From Xanthobacter autotrophicus Py2 (GTDB taxonomy: Bacteria; Pseudomonadota; Alphaproteobacteria; Rhizobiales; Xanthobacteraceae): a stretch of 64,000 nt of DNA. Below the pieces are notes generated by a model. That model saw only the letters and a program-made list of their open reading frames with translations. It ran no database searches and had not been told where the DNA came from. Both the position numbers and the translations under genes were made by a program. Positions 1 through 18,543 of the stretch are shown here, piece after piece. The stretch spans positions 1,144,001 through 1,208,000 of the forward strand of contig CP000781.1 in NCBI GenBank assembly GCA_000017645.1, written 5' to 3'. Each line of letters begins with the position of its first letter. Position 1 is the first letter of the stretch.

Positions 1-3000
1 CTGGACACCCTCTCGGATGTCATGGCGCGGGAGGGGGTGGAGCGCATCGATCTGCTGAAGATCAATGTGGAGAAGAGCGAGGCTGAGGTCCTTGCCGGCA
101 TCCGCGCCAACGACTGGCCGAAGATCCGGCAGGTGGCGCTGGAGCTGCACGACATAAACGGGCGGCTGGAGTCCGTTCTGGCGCTTTTGAAGGCGCAGGG
201 CTTCATCGTGAGCGCGGAGCAGGACTGGCGGCTTGAGGAGAGCGCCAAGACCAATTTCTACCTCTACGCCCATCGCGGGCTGCGCCCCGGCTCCCGCCCG
301 CCGCGCGCCGCCATCCTTCCCGTGCTCGATGCCGAAGGCCTGCGCGTGGCGCTGGCCGGCCGCCTGCCGGACTACATGGTGCCGGCGGACATCATCTTCC
401 TTGATGCGCTGCCACTGACCCCCAACGGCAAGCTCGATACGCGCGCGCTGCCCGCGCCCACTGCTCCCGCCGCGCCGGAAGCCGCCGCCCCGCGCACCGA
501 GACCGAGCGGCGCCTCGCCACCCTGTGGGCCGAGGTGCTGCAGCGCGAGGCCGTGGGCATCCATGATGACTTCTTCCGCATCGGCGGGCATTCGCTTTTG
601 GCCACCCTGCTGATGGCGCAGCTGCGCGCCCGCTTCGACGTGGCGCTGCCGCTGCGCGCTCTGTTCGAGGCGCCTACCGTTGCGCGGCTCGCCGCGCGCA
701 TCGAGGCCGAGCCGGTGGTGGCGGATGGCGCGGATGCCGCCGCCGGCCTGCCGCAGCTGACGCCAGACCCGGCGGCGTGGCACGAGTCGTTCCCGCTCAC
801 CCCCATCCAGGAAGCCTATTGGATGGGGCGCACCGCCACCTTCGAGCTGGGGCAGGCGGCGACCCAGATCTATCTGGAGCTGGAGCAGGTCGGCTGGGAC
901 CTGCCGCGGATCGAAGCGGCGTGGAACCGGCTGGTGAAGCGCCACGACATGCTGCGCGCCATCATCCTCAGCGAGGAGCGCCAGCAGGTGCTGGCGGAGG
1001 TGCCCTATTATTCCATCGCGGTCGAGGATTTGCGCGGCCGCCCTGCCGACGCGGTGGAGCGCCATCTTGCAGAGGTGCGCGCCGCCATGAGCGGGCAGAC
1101 CCTGCCGGCCGATCGCTGGCCCCTGTTCCAGATCCGCGCCACCCTCATGGATGGCGGCCGGGTGCGCCTCCATGTGGGCGTGGACGCGCTGATCGCGGAC
1201 GCCGCCAGCCTGTTCCTGCTGTTCGACGAGTGGCGCCGGAGCTACGAGGCGGACGGCGACACCCGCCCGCCGCTCGCCATCGGCTTCCGCGACTATGTGC
1301 TGGCCGAGCGCGGCCTGCACCAGGGCGCGCTCTACCAGGCCGCGCAGCGCTACTGGTTCGACCGGCTGGACACCCTGCCGCCGGCGCCGGACCTGCCGGT
1401 GGACCGGGCGGCGGCGGCCGCGCTGGACAAGCCCCATTTCGTGCGCCGCTCCCGCCGGCTCTCCCCCGCCCAGTGGCAGGCGCTGAAGGACCGCGCCGCC
1501 AAGGCCGGGCTGACGCCGTCGCTGGTGCTCATCGCCGCCTATGCGCAGGCGCTTGCCAACTGGAGCGCCAGCCCGCGCTTCACCTTGAACCTCACCACCT
1601 TCAACCGCCTGCCGCTGCACCCCGACGTGACCGGCCTGATGGGCGACTTCACAACCCTCACTTTGCTGGAAGCGGACCACAGCCAGCCGGCCTCCTTCCT
1701 CGATCGGGCGCGGGCATTGCAGGCCCGGCTGTGGGACGATCTGGAGCACCGCACCATCAGCGGGATCGAGGTGCTGCGCGCGCTCGCCCAGCGTCGCCGC
1801 AGCGGCGTGTCGGCGCTGATGCCGGTGGTGTTCACCAGCGCCCTCGACATCGACCCCGCCGGCCAGAAGGCCCAGCGCTTCGGCGAGGTGGTGGAGAGCG
1901 TGTCGCAGACCCCGCAGGTCTGGCTCGACCATCAGGTGATGGAGTGGAACGGCACGCTGGTGCTGAACTGGGATGCGGTGGAGGCGATCTTCCCGCCCGG
2001 CCTCCTGGATGATTTCGCCACCGCCCACGGCGATCTGGTGGAGCGCCTCGCCACCTCCGACAGCGCGTGGAGCGAAGCGCAGGGCCGCCTTGCCCCCGCC
2101 GCGCAGATCGCCCGCCGCGCCGCCGTCAACCGGACCCGGGAGGATTTCCCGCCGCGCCGGCTGGAAGACGCCTTCCGCGCGCACGCTGCCGCTCATCCCG
2201 AAGCTGTGGCCCTCCTCACCAGCCGCCGCGCCGTGACCTATGGCGAACTCAACCGGCGCGCGGCCGAGATCGCCGGCCTGTTGCGGGCGCGGGGCGAAGG
2301 GCCGGGCCGCCTCGTCGCGGTGGTCATGCGCAAGGACTGGGAGCAGGTGGCCGCCGTGCTCGGCATCCTCATGGCGGGCGCGGCCTATCTGCCGGTGGAC
2401 CCGGACCTGCCCAGCGAGCGCCGGGCCTATCTGCTCGCCCATTGCGATGTCACCACCGCCCTCACCCAGTCCGCCGTTGATGCGGCGCTGGACTGGCCGG
2501 ACGGCATCGCGCGCATCGCCGTGGACCTGCTGGAGGCGACGGGCGGGGCGAGTGCCGATATCGGCCCGTTTTCCCTCGATGATCTGGCTTACGTGCTCTT
2601 CACCTCCGGCTCCACCGGGGTGCCGAAGGGGGTGATGATCAGCCAGCGGGCCATCGCCAATTCCATCGCCGACTTCACCCGCCGCTACGGCTTCACCCCG
2701 CGCGACCGCACGCTCGGCCTTTCGGCACTGGGCTTCGACCTTTCGGTGTTCGACATCTTCTGCCCGCTGTCCGCCGGCGGCGCCATCGTGCTGCCGGACG
2801 CCGACAAGCTGCGCGATCCCGAGCATTGGGCGGACCTTGCCCGCCGCCATAACGTCACAGTCTGGCAATCGGTGCCGGTGCTGATGCAGATGATGGTGGA
2901 GGCGCTGGAGCCGCGCCGCGAGCTGTGGCCAGCATCCCTGCGCTGCGTGGTCATGAGCGGGGACTGGATCCCGGTGTCCCTGCCCGACCGCATCCGCGCC

Positions 3001-4787
3001 TTCGATCCCGCCATCGCGCTCCACGGCCAGGGCGGAGCGACGGAAACCTCCATCAATGCGGTGGTCTATCCCATCGGCGCGGTGGACCCGGCGTGGCGCT
3101 CCATTCCCTATGGCAAGCCCTTCGCCAACCAGACCGCCCACATCCTGAACGCTTTGCTGGAGCCCGCGCCCGACCACGTGCCGGGCGAGCTCTACATCGG
3201 CGGCACCGGCCTTGCGGACGGCTACTGGAAGGACGAGGCGAAGACGCGCGCCGCCTTCATCCGCCATCCCCGCACCGGAGAGCGGCTGTACCGCACCGGC
3301 GATTACGGGCGCTTCCTGCCCGATGGCAACATCGAGTTCCTCGGCCGGCGCGACACCCAGATCAAGGTGAACGGCCACCGCATCGAGCTGGGCGAGATTG
3401 AGGCCGTTCTGGCGCAGCATCCGGGCGTGGAGCACGCCGTGGCGGCGGCGCCGGCGGATGCCCTCGGCCATCGCCGGCTGGTGGCCTATGTGGTGCTCAA
3501 GCCCCGGCCGGAGGCCGAACAGGAACCGGGCGGGGACCTGAGCACGGACAATGTGCTCGCCGATCCCATGGCGCGGGTTGCTTTCAAGCTCGACCGCCAC
3601 GGCCTGCGCGCGCCCGCGCCTGACGCGGAAACCGTGGCGCTGCCCGGCGGCAGCTTCGATGCGGCGCGTCGCGCGGCCTGGCTGGCGCGCCAGAGCTTCC
3701 GCCATTTCGAGGGCGAGGGCGTCACCATGGAACGCCTCGGCGCGCTTCTGGGCGCGTTGCAGGAACTGCCCATGGAGGGCGCGCCGCTGCCGAAGTTCCG
3801 CTATCCATCGGCCGGCAGCCTCTATCCGGTGCAGGCCTATGTGGTGGCAAAGCCCGGCCGCGTCGCGGGGCTTGCGGGCGGGGCCTATTATTATGACCCG
3901 AGCCGCCATCGCCTCGTCGCGGTGGGACCTGGGGCGGAGATGACACCGCTTTATCCTGGCCCCAACCGGCCTTTGGTGGAGGCCTCGGCCTTCTCCCTCG
4001 TGCTGGTGGGGCGGCGGGCGGCGGTGGAGCCCCTGTACGGCCCGCTGTGGCGCGACTTCTGCCTGCTGGAGGCCGGCTACATGGGCCAGCTCCTGTCGGC
4101 CGCCGCGCCGGAGCACAGGCTCGGCCTGTGCCCGCTGGGCTTCCTCGCCGAGGGGCCGGCGCGCGCCCTGCTCGGGCTCGATGACGCGGACGTGGTGCTG
4201 CACAGCTTCGCCGGCGGGGCCATCACCGAGGCCCAGCTGGCAAGCTGGTCCCCGGAGGAGGTGCCGCAGCAGCCAAGCCCGGTGGACGAATTGCGCGCTT
4301 ACCTGCGCCGCAAGCTGCCCGACTACATGCTGCCGTCGAGCTTCATCCTGCTCGATGCCCTGCCGCTCAGCGCCAACGGCAAGGTGGACCGCGACGCCCT
4401 CCCGTCCCCCGACGCCGTCCTGCCCGCTGCGGATGCGGGCGCGGCGCCGGCCACCGACGTGGAGAAGACCATCGCCGAAGTGGTGGAGGCTGTATTGCAG
4501 TTGCCGGCGCTGGGGCTCGACAGCAACTTCTTCGACCTCGGTGCCAATTCGGTGCATCTGGTGCAGATCCACCGCCGGCTCCAGGAGCAGCTGGCGCGCA
4601 CCTTCCCGCTGGTGGACCTGTTCCAGAACCCCTCCATCCGCCGCCTCGCACTGTTCCTCGACGGCGGCGCGGCGGCGCTTGAAACCGACGACATCGTCGC
4701 GCGTGTGGAACGCGCCAAGCAGGACCGCGCGAGACGGCTCGCCCGCCGGCGCACCGGTGGCAATTCGACAGAAGCGGAAGCGGCATC

Positions 4788-4791
<4 letters not shown>
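1..4791 (+). CDS. Non-ribosomal peptide synthetase, 5'-truncated: (A)-MT-PCP-Cy-A-Ox-PCP
   Basis: The frame is open at the window edge, so the N-terminus is missing. Nt 1-275 encode the end of an FkbM-type methyltransferase (IDLLKINVEKSEAEVL) lying inside an adenylation domain whose A10 motif (PLTPNGKLD) follows near nt 410. A carrier protein comes next (GGHSL, Ser codon near 592). Nt 780-2070 are a condensation domain of the heterocyclization type, with FPLTPIQEAYWMGR and DALIADAAS fitting the Cy motif DxxxxDxxS. Nt 2160-3460 are an A domain (TSGSTGVPKG, YRTGDYG) with FDLSVFDIF at A4. It is interrupted after A8 by a nitroreductase-like oxidase (nt 3555-4215), then A10 (SANGKVD) and a PCP (GANSVHL, near 4550). 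The module should condense and cyclize a Cys, Ser or Thr residue to an azoline and oxidise it to an azole. The binding pocket resembles Cys/Ser codes but is not diagnostic. The stop overlaps the next start by 4 bp. Confidence 0.93.
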
Positions 4792-12602
<7,811 letters not shown>

Positions 12603-12612
12603 GACAGGCGTC

Positions 12613-15600
12613 ATGAGCATCGCCCGGGACGATGGCCCCGCCGGGGCCGGCACCGGCCTTTCCGCCGCCCAGAAGCGTGCCTTGCTGGCGCGGCTGATGG
12701 CGGAGGGAAAAGGCCGTGCCGTTGCCCCGGCCGAGGGCTTCGTGGCCCTGTTCGAGCGTCAGGCCGGGCTGATGCCCGCCGCCCCGGCGGTGTCCGATGG
12801 CCGCGACGGGCTGACCTATGGCGAACTGAATGCCCGCGCGGCGGCATGGGCCGATGCCCTGCGCGGCCGGGGCGCGCGGCCGGGGGATGTCGTGGGGCTC
12901 GCCCTTGCGCGCGGGCCTGCGCTGATTGCCGGCCTCATCGGCATCCTGAAGGCCGGCTGCGCAATCCTGCCGCTGGAGCCGGAGGACGCGCCGGCGCGGC
13001 TCGACCGGTTGCGGGCATTCGCGCGGTTCGTGCTCACGGACGCGGAAGGCTTGGAGGCAGGTCTTGTTGAGGCAGGTGTTGCTGAGGCCGCCCCCACCGA
13101 CCCATCCGCCTTCGCCCTGATCGCGCCGGAGCGGGCGCTCTTCGTCGTGCCAGCGCGCGCTGTGGCGGAGCGGTTGGCGTGGCTGCGGGCGGCGTTTCGG
13201 CTGGGGGACGGCGATGTCAGCCTGTGCGCCGCCTCCCTCCACGACATATCGGCCGTCGCCAGCCTGTTGTGGCCGCTGACGGTGGGCGCGACGGTGGCGC
13301 TGGTGCCGGTGGAGCGTGAGCCGGCCGCGCTGGCACAGCTGGCGCGCACCACGGCGGCGACGTGCGCGCTGCTGCCGGCTGCTGGCTTGCCGCTGCTGGA
13401 TGAAACCGCGCTGCGGCTGGTGTTCCTCGATGCCGATCCGCCCCCCGGTGCCGCCAGCCCGGCGGGGGCCCATGTCTTCACCCTGTGGCAGGTCGCGGAA
13501 GCCGGCGGGCCGGTGCTGGCGCAGCCGGTGGGCGAGGGCGCGCCACTGATGGGTGCCCCCCTGCGCATCCTCGATCGCCATGGTCAGAAGGTGCCGCTGG
13601 GCGGTGTCGGCAACCTCGCGGTGACCCCCGCGCCGGAACTGCCGGAGGTGGCGCCGGGCGTGCGGGCGCGGCAGCGCGCCGATGGCCGCTTCGAGCGCCG
13701 GCCCGATGGCGGCCGCCGCGTGGAGACGGGCGGTCTGCGCTTCGGCCTCGCCGTCATCGAGGCGGAGTTGCGCGGGCAGGCCGGCATCGCCGATTGCCGA
13801 GTGCTGGAACGCGTAGATACGGCGGGTTCACCCCGCCTCGTGGCTTACATCGTGCCGGATGGCCATGCGGCGCCGGAGGGGTGGGCGCCTCATGCCGAAC
13901 GCGTCCTGCCGCTTTGGCAGCGGCCGGCGGCCTTCGTCGCGGTGGCAGCCCTGCCTCTCACTGAAGCCGGGGCGGTGGACGACGTGGCGCTGGCCCGCCT
14001 GCCGGTGCCCGATGCGGTCGCCGCCGCGCAGTGGCGTGCGCTTCTGGAACCCATGGACGGTATCGCGGAAGCCGCCGTGGTGACGCGGGCTCTGGCGCCC
14101 GAGCCGGCATTGGTCACGCTGCCGGCGGTGGCGCCGCTCCCGTCCCCCGCGACGGTCGCGCCGGAGCCGCCGCCCGCCCCCGAAGGCCCATGGGCGCTGG
14201 CGGATGGCGGGCCGCAGGAGTTGCCGGCCGACGCCGCCCGCACCCTCACCGAGGCCCTGCTGCGCACGGCGGAACGAGCCGGCGACAAGGGCATCCTGTT
14301 CGAAGGCACGGGGCCGTCCCGGCGGCTCACTTATGCCACGTTGCTTGAGGAGGCGCGGCGCATCGCCGGCGGGCTCAAGGCGGCGGGGCTTGAGCCCGGC
14401 GACATGGCCATCCTGCAGGTGGCGGACCTGCGGGCCCATCTTCCCGCCTTCTGGGGTTGCGTGCTGGCTGGCGTGAAGCCGGTGACGGTGGCGGTGAGCG
14501 CCACCTTCACCGAGCGCACCGCGCTGGTAGCCAAGCTCATCAATGCCTGGGAGCTGCTGGGCCGCCCCGTGGTGCTGGCCCCCGCCGCGCTCGCGTCCCC
14601 TCTCGCGGGGCTGGCGCGCTTCGCCGATGCCGCGCCGCGTGTGCTGGCGCTGGAACAGCTTGCGGACCACCCGCCCCTCGAAGCCGTGCACGCGGCGGCG
14701 CCCGCGGACGTGCTGTTCCTCCAGCTCAGCTCCGGCAGCACCGGCACGCCCAAATGCATCCAGATCACCCATGGCGGGGTGGTGGCGCACATCCACGCGA
14801 CCGTGCGCGTCAACGGCTATGGCGCCGACGACGTGGCGCTGAACTGGCTGCCCATGGACCATGTGGTGCCCATGCTCACCTGGCACCTGCGCGACGTGTA
14901 TCTGGGAATGACCCAGATCCAGGTGGAGACGGCGGCGGTGCTGGCCGATCCGCTGTTGTGGCTCGACCTGATGGACCGCCATGGCGTCACCCGCAGCTGG
15001 TCGCCGAACTTCGGCTTCAAGCTGGTGTCGGACGCGCTGCGACGGGACCCCGGCCGCCGCTTCGCGCTCGGCCACGTGCGCACCCTCATGAATGCGGGGG
15101 AGCAGGCGACACTGCCGGTGATTTCCGAATTCCTCGCCCTCACCGCGCCCTTCGGCCTGCGGGCGGAGGCGATGCAGCCGGCCTTCGGCATGGCCGAGGC
15201 CTGCACCTGCATGACCTATGAGACCGGCTTCGACCCCGCCCGCTCGGTGCACTGGATCGACAAGGCTTCCCTCGGTGGTCGGCTGCGGCCGGTGGCGGCG
15301 GATGCGCCCGAGGCGGTGAGCTTCATCAAGCTCGGCCCGCCGGTGCCGGGGGTGGCCATCCGCATCGTGGACGGCGCCGGCGCGCTGGTGCCGGAGGGGG
15401 TTATCGGGCGGTTCCAGATCAAGGGCGGCGTGATCACGCCGGGCTATCTGCGCAACGATGCCGCCAATGCCGAGGCCTTCGTGGGCGATGGCTGGTTCAA
15501 CAGCGGCGACCTCGGCTTCATCCGCGATGGCAATCTCGCCCTGACGGGACGCGAGAAAGAGCTGATCATCGTCAACGGCGCCAATTTCTACTGCTACGAG

Positions 15601-18543
15601 ATCGAGGATCTGGTGAATGCGGTGGACGGCGTCCAGCCCACGTTTGCCGCGGCCTGCGCCGTGCCGGATGCGGCAACGGGCAGCGAGGCGCTGGCCCTGT
15701 TCTTCTCTCCCCGCCCCGAGGCGGACGCATCGGCAGTGGCCGACGCCATCCGCGCGGCGGTGACGGCCCGGCTCGGCATAGCCCCGGCCCATGTGACGGC
15801 GATCCCCCAGCCGGATTTTCCCAAGACCACCAGCGGTAAGATCCAGCGCATGCAGCTGCGCGCCGGCCTCATGGCGCAACTGGCGCAGGGCGCAGGCGCG
15901 CGCACGGTGCCGGCGTGGTTCCACGCGGAAAGCTGGGTGCGGCGCGATCTGGACGCGGAGCCTGTTCCGCCGCGCGGCGTGGTGTTTCTGGGCGGCCCGG
16001 ATGGGCTCGCCGCCGCGCTGGCGCAGGCGCTGGAGCGGGAGGGCGTGCCGGTGGTTTCGGCTGGTGCCGATGTGGATGGGGGCCTTCAGGTGGCTCTCGC
16101 TGATGCGCGGGCCGACACGGTAGTGGACCTGCGTCCGTTGGCTCCCGTGCCCGCCGGCGAGACGCTGGATGATTTCCGGGCGCGGGCCGGCTTGGAACTC
16201 GCGGCCACGCTCGCCCTGCTCCAGCAACTGGGGCGCGGGAGGCCGCCTGTGGCGCTCACGCTGGTGACGCGCGGCGGGGCCGGGAGCGGCGAGGGCATCG
16301 ACCCCGTCCGTGCTGCCCTGCGCGGCCTGCTGCGCACCGCCGCGCAGGAGATGCCCGGCCTCGCCTGCCGGCAGATCGATGTCGGCGGGCTGGACGCCAC
16401 CGCACCCGACCTGATGGCCCGGCTGGCCCGCGAGATCCGCGCGCCCGCTGGCGAGGCGGAAGTGGCGCTGCGGCCCACTGGCCGCTTCGTGCCAAGGCTG
16501 GAGCCGGTTGACCCCGGTCGCGCGCCCCGCGAGCCAGCGCTCCGGCTGAAGACTGGCGGGCGTTATCTCATCACCGGCGGCACCGGCGGCATCGGGCGGG
16601 CGCTGGCGAGCCATTTGGCGGCGCGCTGCCGGGCCAGGCTGCTCGTGGTCGGGCGCTCCGCTGGGGGCAGCGAGGAGGATGGCCCGGACCTGCTCACCCG
16701 CGCCGTGGATGTCACCGACGCCGATGCGCTGGAAGCCGCCATCCGCGTGGCGGAGGAACACTTCGGCGGCCCCCTCGACGGCGCCTTCCATCTCGCCGGC
16801 ATCTCGCCGGCCGGAGCGCTGGCGCAGGAGACGGCGGAGGGGCTGGCGGCAGCCTTCGCGCCGAAGGCGGTGGGCGCGCGGGTGGTGATCGAGGCCATGG
16901 CGCGCCGGCCCGGCGGGTTCGTGGTGCTGTGGTCGTCGGTGAACGCTATCTTCGGCGGCGCCGAGGCGGGAGCCTATGCCGCCGCCAATGCCGCTCTGGC
17001 GGGGATGGTGGGGGAGGGAACCCGTGTGCTCTGCCTTAACTGGAGCCGCTGGCAAGACCTCGGCATGAGCGCGCCGGCGGGCGCCGACAGCGGGGCGGCG
17101 GAATTTGCCGCCGCGCGGGGCTTTCGCACCCTGCCGGTGGAGGACGCCCTCGCCAGCCTTGAGGCGGCGCTGGCGCTGGGGACTTCGCCTTTGTCCATCG
17201 GGCTCGATGGCGCCTCGCCATTTGTCCGGGCGCGGGTGCGCCAGCCGGCGCGGCCGTTGCAGGGGCTGGCCGGCTTCGTGGTGCCGCGTCCGGGTGCCGT
17301 GCCGGCGGCGCCTGCGAACGACGATTTGGCCGACCGCTTCGGCACGCCGATCCCGTGCCCGCTGCGCGTGCTCGATGCCATGCCCCGGTCGGCGGACGGC
17401 ACCATCGACACCGAAGCCCTGTCGCGCCACGAGGGCGTGGCGCTGGCCGTCGAGAGCGGGCAGGATGGGGTGGAGGCGGAATTGGCAGCCATCTGGAGCG
17501 TGCTGCTGAAGCGGTCGAGCATTGCGCCGGACGACAATTTCTTCACCTCCGGTGGCCATTCGCTGGTGGCGGCCGGCCTCGTCCACCGGGTGCGCGCGGC
17601 GTTCGGGGTGGACCTGCCCCTGCGCATCCTGTTCGAGGCCCCCACCCTGCGCGGCATGGCCCGCTGGATCGCCGCCAACGCGCCGGCCGAGGCGGATCGC
17701 CGGCCGCTGCCCGATTGCCTCGTGCCGGTGCAGCCGGAAGGCCGGCGGCTGCCTTTGTTCTGCGTCCATCCGGCCGGCGGCAGCCCGTGGTGCTACCTGT
17801 TCCTTGCCGATCACCTGGGCCGCGACCAGCCGCTCTACGGCTTCCAGGCGCCGGGGCTGATTGACGATACGCCGCCTTTGTCCACCGTGGAGGAGATGGC
17901 GCGGCTTTATGTGGAGGCCATGCGGGTGCGCCAGCCTGAGGGGTCGTACCACGTAGCCGCCTGGTCCTCAGGTGGGCCGGTGGCGTTCGAGATGGCGCGG
18001 CTGCTGGAGGAGACAGGCGAGCGTGTGGCGACGCTGGCCTTCCTCGACTGCGCGGTGATGGAGACCGAGAATTTCGTGCGCTCGCGCGATCCCCTGCGCC
18101 ATGTGAAGGCGCTGTGGCGCATGGGCACGTTCGTGACGCAGGTGCGCCTGCCGCGCTCCTATGGCGATCTCGCCGCCCTGGCGCGCCTCATCGGGCTGAG
18201 CCTGCCGGCCAGTTTCCGCGAGCTGAGGCTCGATCGCGCCTTCTGGGCGGGTGTCGGGCGCTCCCTGCGCATCTTCAATCTCAACACGACGATGGGATAC
18301 CGCTATTCTCCCTCCCGCATCACCGCAGGCGCGGTGCTGTTCCGCGCGGGGTCCTCGCAAGGGGCGGACGATCCGCTGGAGGCGGAGTTGCGGACCCATG
18401 TTGCCGGCGATGTGGTGCGCGTGGATCTTCCAGGCAACCACATGTCGATCATTCTCGATCCCGAGGGGGCGGCGACGCTTGCCGCCCGCTTGAAGCCGTT
18501 TCTCGATGGTGAGGCCGGAGCACGAAAGGGAGAAGGGGTATGA
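12613..18543 (+). CDS. Terminal megasynthase: degenerate A, acyl-AMP ligase, KR, ACP, thioesterase
   Basis: 1976 residues. The basic N-terminus (SAAQKRALLARLMAEG) looks like the docking partner of the preceding tail. Residues about 25-480 align with an A domain (LTYGELNARAA) but lack the SGSTGxPKG loop, the RTGD motif and the A10 lysine (LTEAGAVDD), so it should not adenylate. Residues about 543-1090 are a fatty-acyl-AMP-ligase-like domain with SSGSTGTPK, PMDHVVPM, NSGDLGFI and TSGKIQ. A PKS-type KR follows (about 1100-1490, TGGTGGIG, Ser-Tyr-Asn set), then a carrier (about 1616-1690, GGHSL) and a type I thioesterase (about 1712-1976, serine in AWSSGGP). There is no KS or C domain, so the preceding protein's C domain must serve this carrier. 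An acid activated by the ligase, perhaps an alpha-keto acid reduced to a hydroxy acid as in depsipeptide synthetases, is an inference. Confidence 0.92.
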   Translation: MSIARDDGPAGAGTGLSAAQKRALLARLMAEGKGRAVAPAEGFVALFERQAGLMPAAPAVSDGRDGLTYGELNARAAAWADALRGRGARPGDVVGLALARGPALIAGLIGILKAGCAILPLEPEDAPARLDRLRAFARFVLTDAEGLEAGLVEAGVAEAAPTDPSAFALIAPERALFVVPARAVAERLAWLRAAFRLGDGDVSLCAASLHDISAVASLLWPLTVGATVALVPVEREPAALAQLARTTAATCALLPAAGLPLLDETALRLVFLDADPPPGAASPAGAHVFTLWQVAEAGGPVLAQPVGEGAPLMGAPLRILDRHGQKVPLGGVGNLAVTPAPELPEVAPGVRARQRADGRFERRPDGGRRVETGGLRFGLAVIEAELRGQAGIADCRVLERVDTAGSPRLVAYIVPDGHAAPEGWAPHAERVLPLWQRPAAFVAVAALPLTEAGAVDDVALARLPVPDAVAAAQWRALLEPMDGIAEAAVVTRALAPEPALVTLPAVAPLPSPATVAPEPPPAPEGPWALADGGPQELPADAARTLTEALLRTAERAGDKGILFEGTGPSRRLTYATLLEEARRIAGGLKAAGLEPGDMAILQVADLRAHLPAFWGCVLAGVKPVTVAVSATFTERTALVAKLINAWELLGRPVVLAPAALASPLAGLARFADAAPRVLALEQLADHPPLEAVHAAAPADVLFLQLSSGSTGTPKCIQITHGGVVAHIHATVRVNGYGADDVALNWLPMDHVVPMLTWHLRDVYLGMTQIQVETAAVLADPLLWLDLMDRHGVTRSWSPNFGFKLVSDALRRDPGRRFALGHVRTLMNAGEQATLPVISEFLALTAPFGLRAEAMQPAFGMAEACTCMTYETGFDPARSVHWIDKASLGGRLRPVAADAPEAVSFIKLGPPVPGVAIRIVDGAGALVPEGVIGRFQIKGGVITPGYLRNDAANAEAFVGDGWFNSGDLGFIRDGNLALTGREKELIIVNGANFYCYEIEDLVNAVDGVQPTFAAACAVPDAATGSEALALFFSPRPEADASAVADAIRAAVTARLGIAPAHVTAIPQPDFPKTTSGKIQRMQLRAGLMAQLAQGAGARTVPAWFHAESWVRRDLDAEPVPPRGVVFLGGPDGLAAALAQALEREGVPVVSAGADVDGGLQVALADARADTVVDLRPLAPVPAGETLDDFRARAGLELAATLALLQQLGRGRPPVALTLVTRGGAGSGEGIDPVRAALRGLLRTAAQEMPGLACRQIDVGGLDATAPDLMARLAREIRAPAGEAEVALRPTGRFVPRLEPVDPGRAPREPALRLKTGGRYLITGGTGGIGRALASHLAARCRARLLVVGRSAGGSEEDGPDLLTRAVDVTDADALEAAIRVAEEHFGGPLDGAFHLAGISPAGALAQETAEGLAAAFAPKAVGARVVIEAMARRPGGFVVLWSSVNAIFGGAEAGAYAAANAALAGMVGEGTRVLCLNWSRWQDLGMSAPAGADSGAAEFAAARGFRTLPVEDALASLEAALALGTSPLSIGLDGASPFVRARVRQPARPLQGLAGFVVPRPGAVPAAPANDDLADRFGTPIPCPLRVLDAMPRSADGTIDTEALSRHEGVALAVESGQDGVEAELAAIWSVLLKRSSIAPDDNFFTSGGHSLVAAGLVHRVRAAFGVDLPLRILFEAPTLRGMARWIAANAPAEADRRPLPDCLVPVQPEGRRLPLFCVHPAGGSPWCYLFLADHLGRDQPLYGFQAPGLIDDTPPLSTVEEMARLYVEAMRVRQPEGSYHVAAWSSGGPVAFEMARLLEETGERVATLAFLDCAVMETENFVRSRDPLRHVKALWRMGTFVTQVRLPRSYGDLAALARLIGLSLPASFRELRLDRAFWAGVGRSLRIFNLNTTMGYRYSPSRITAGAVLFRAGSSQGADDPLEAELRTHVAGDVVRVDLPGNHMSIILDPEGAATLAARLKPFLDGEAGARKGEGV

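Noticed and set aside
13828..17952. A 1374-codon open frame antisense to the terminal megasynthase
   Set aside because: Same reason: a third-position GC shadow of real domains with no conserved motifs of its own.
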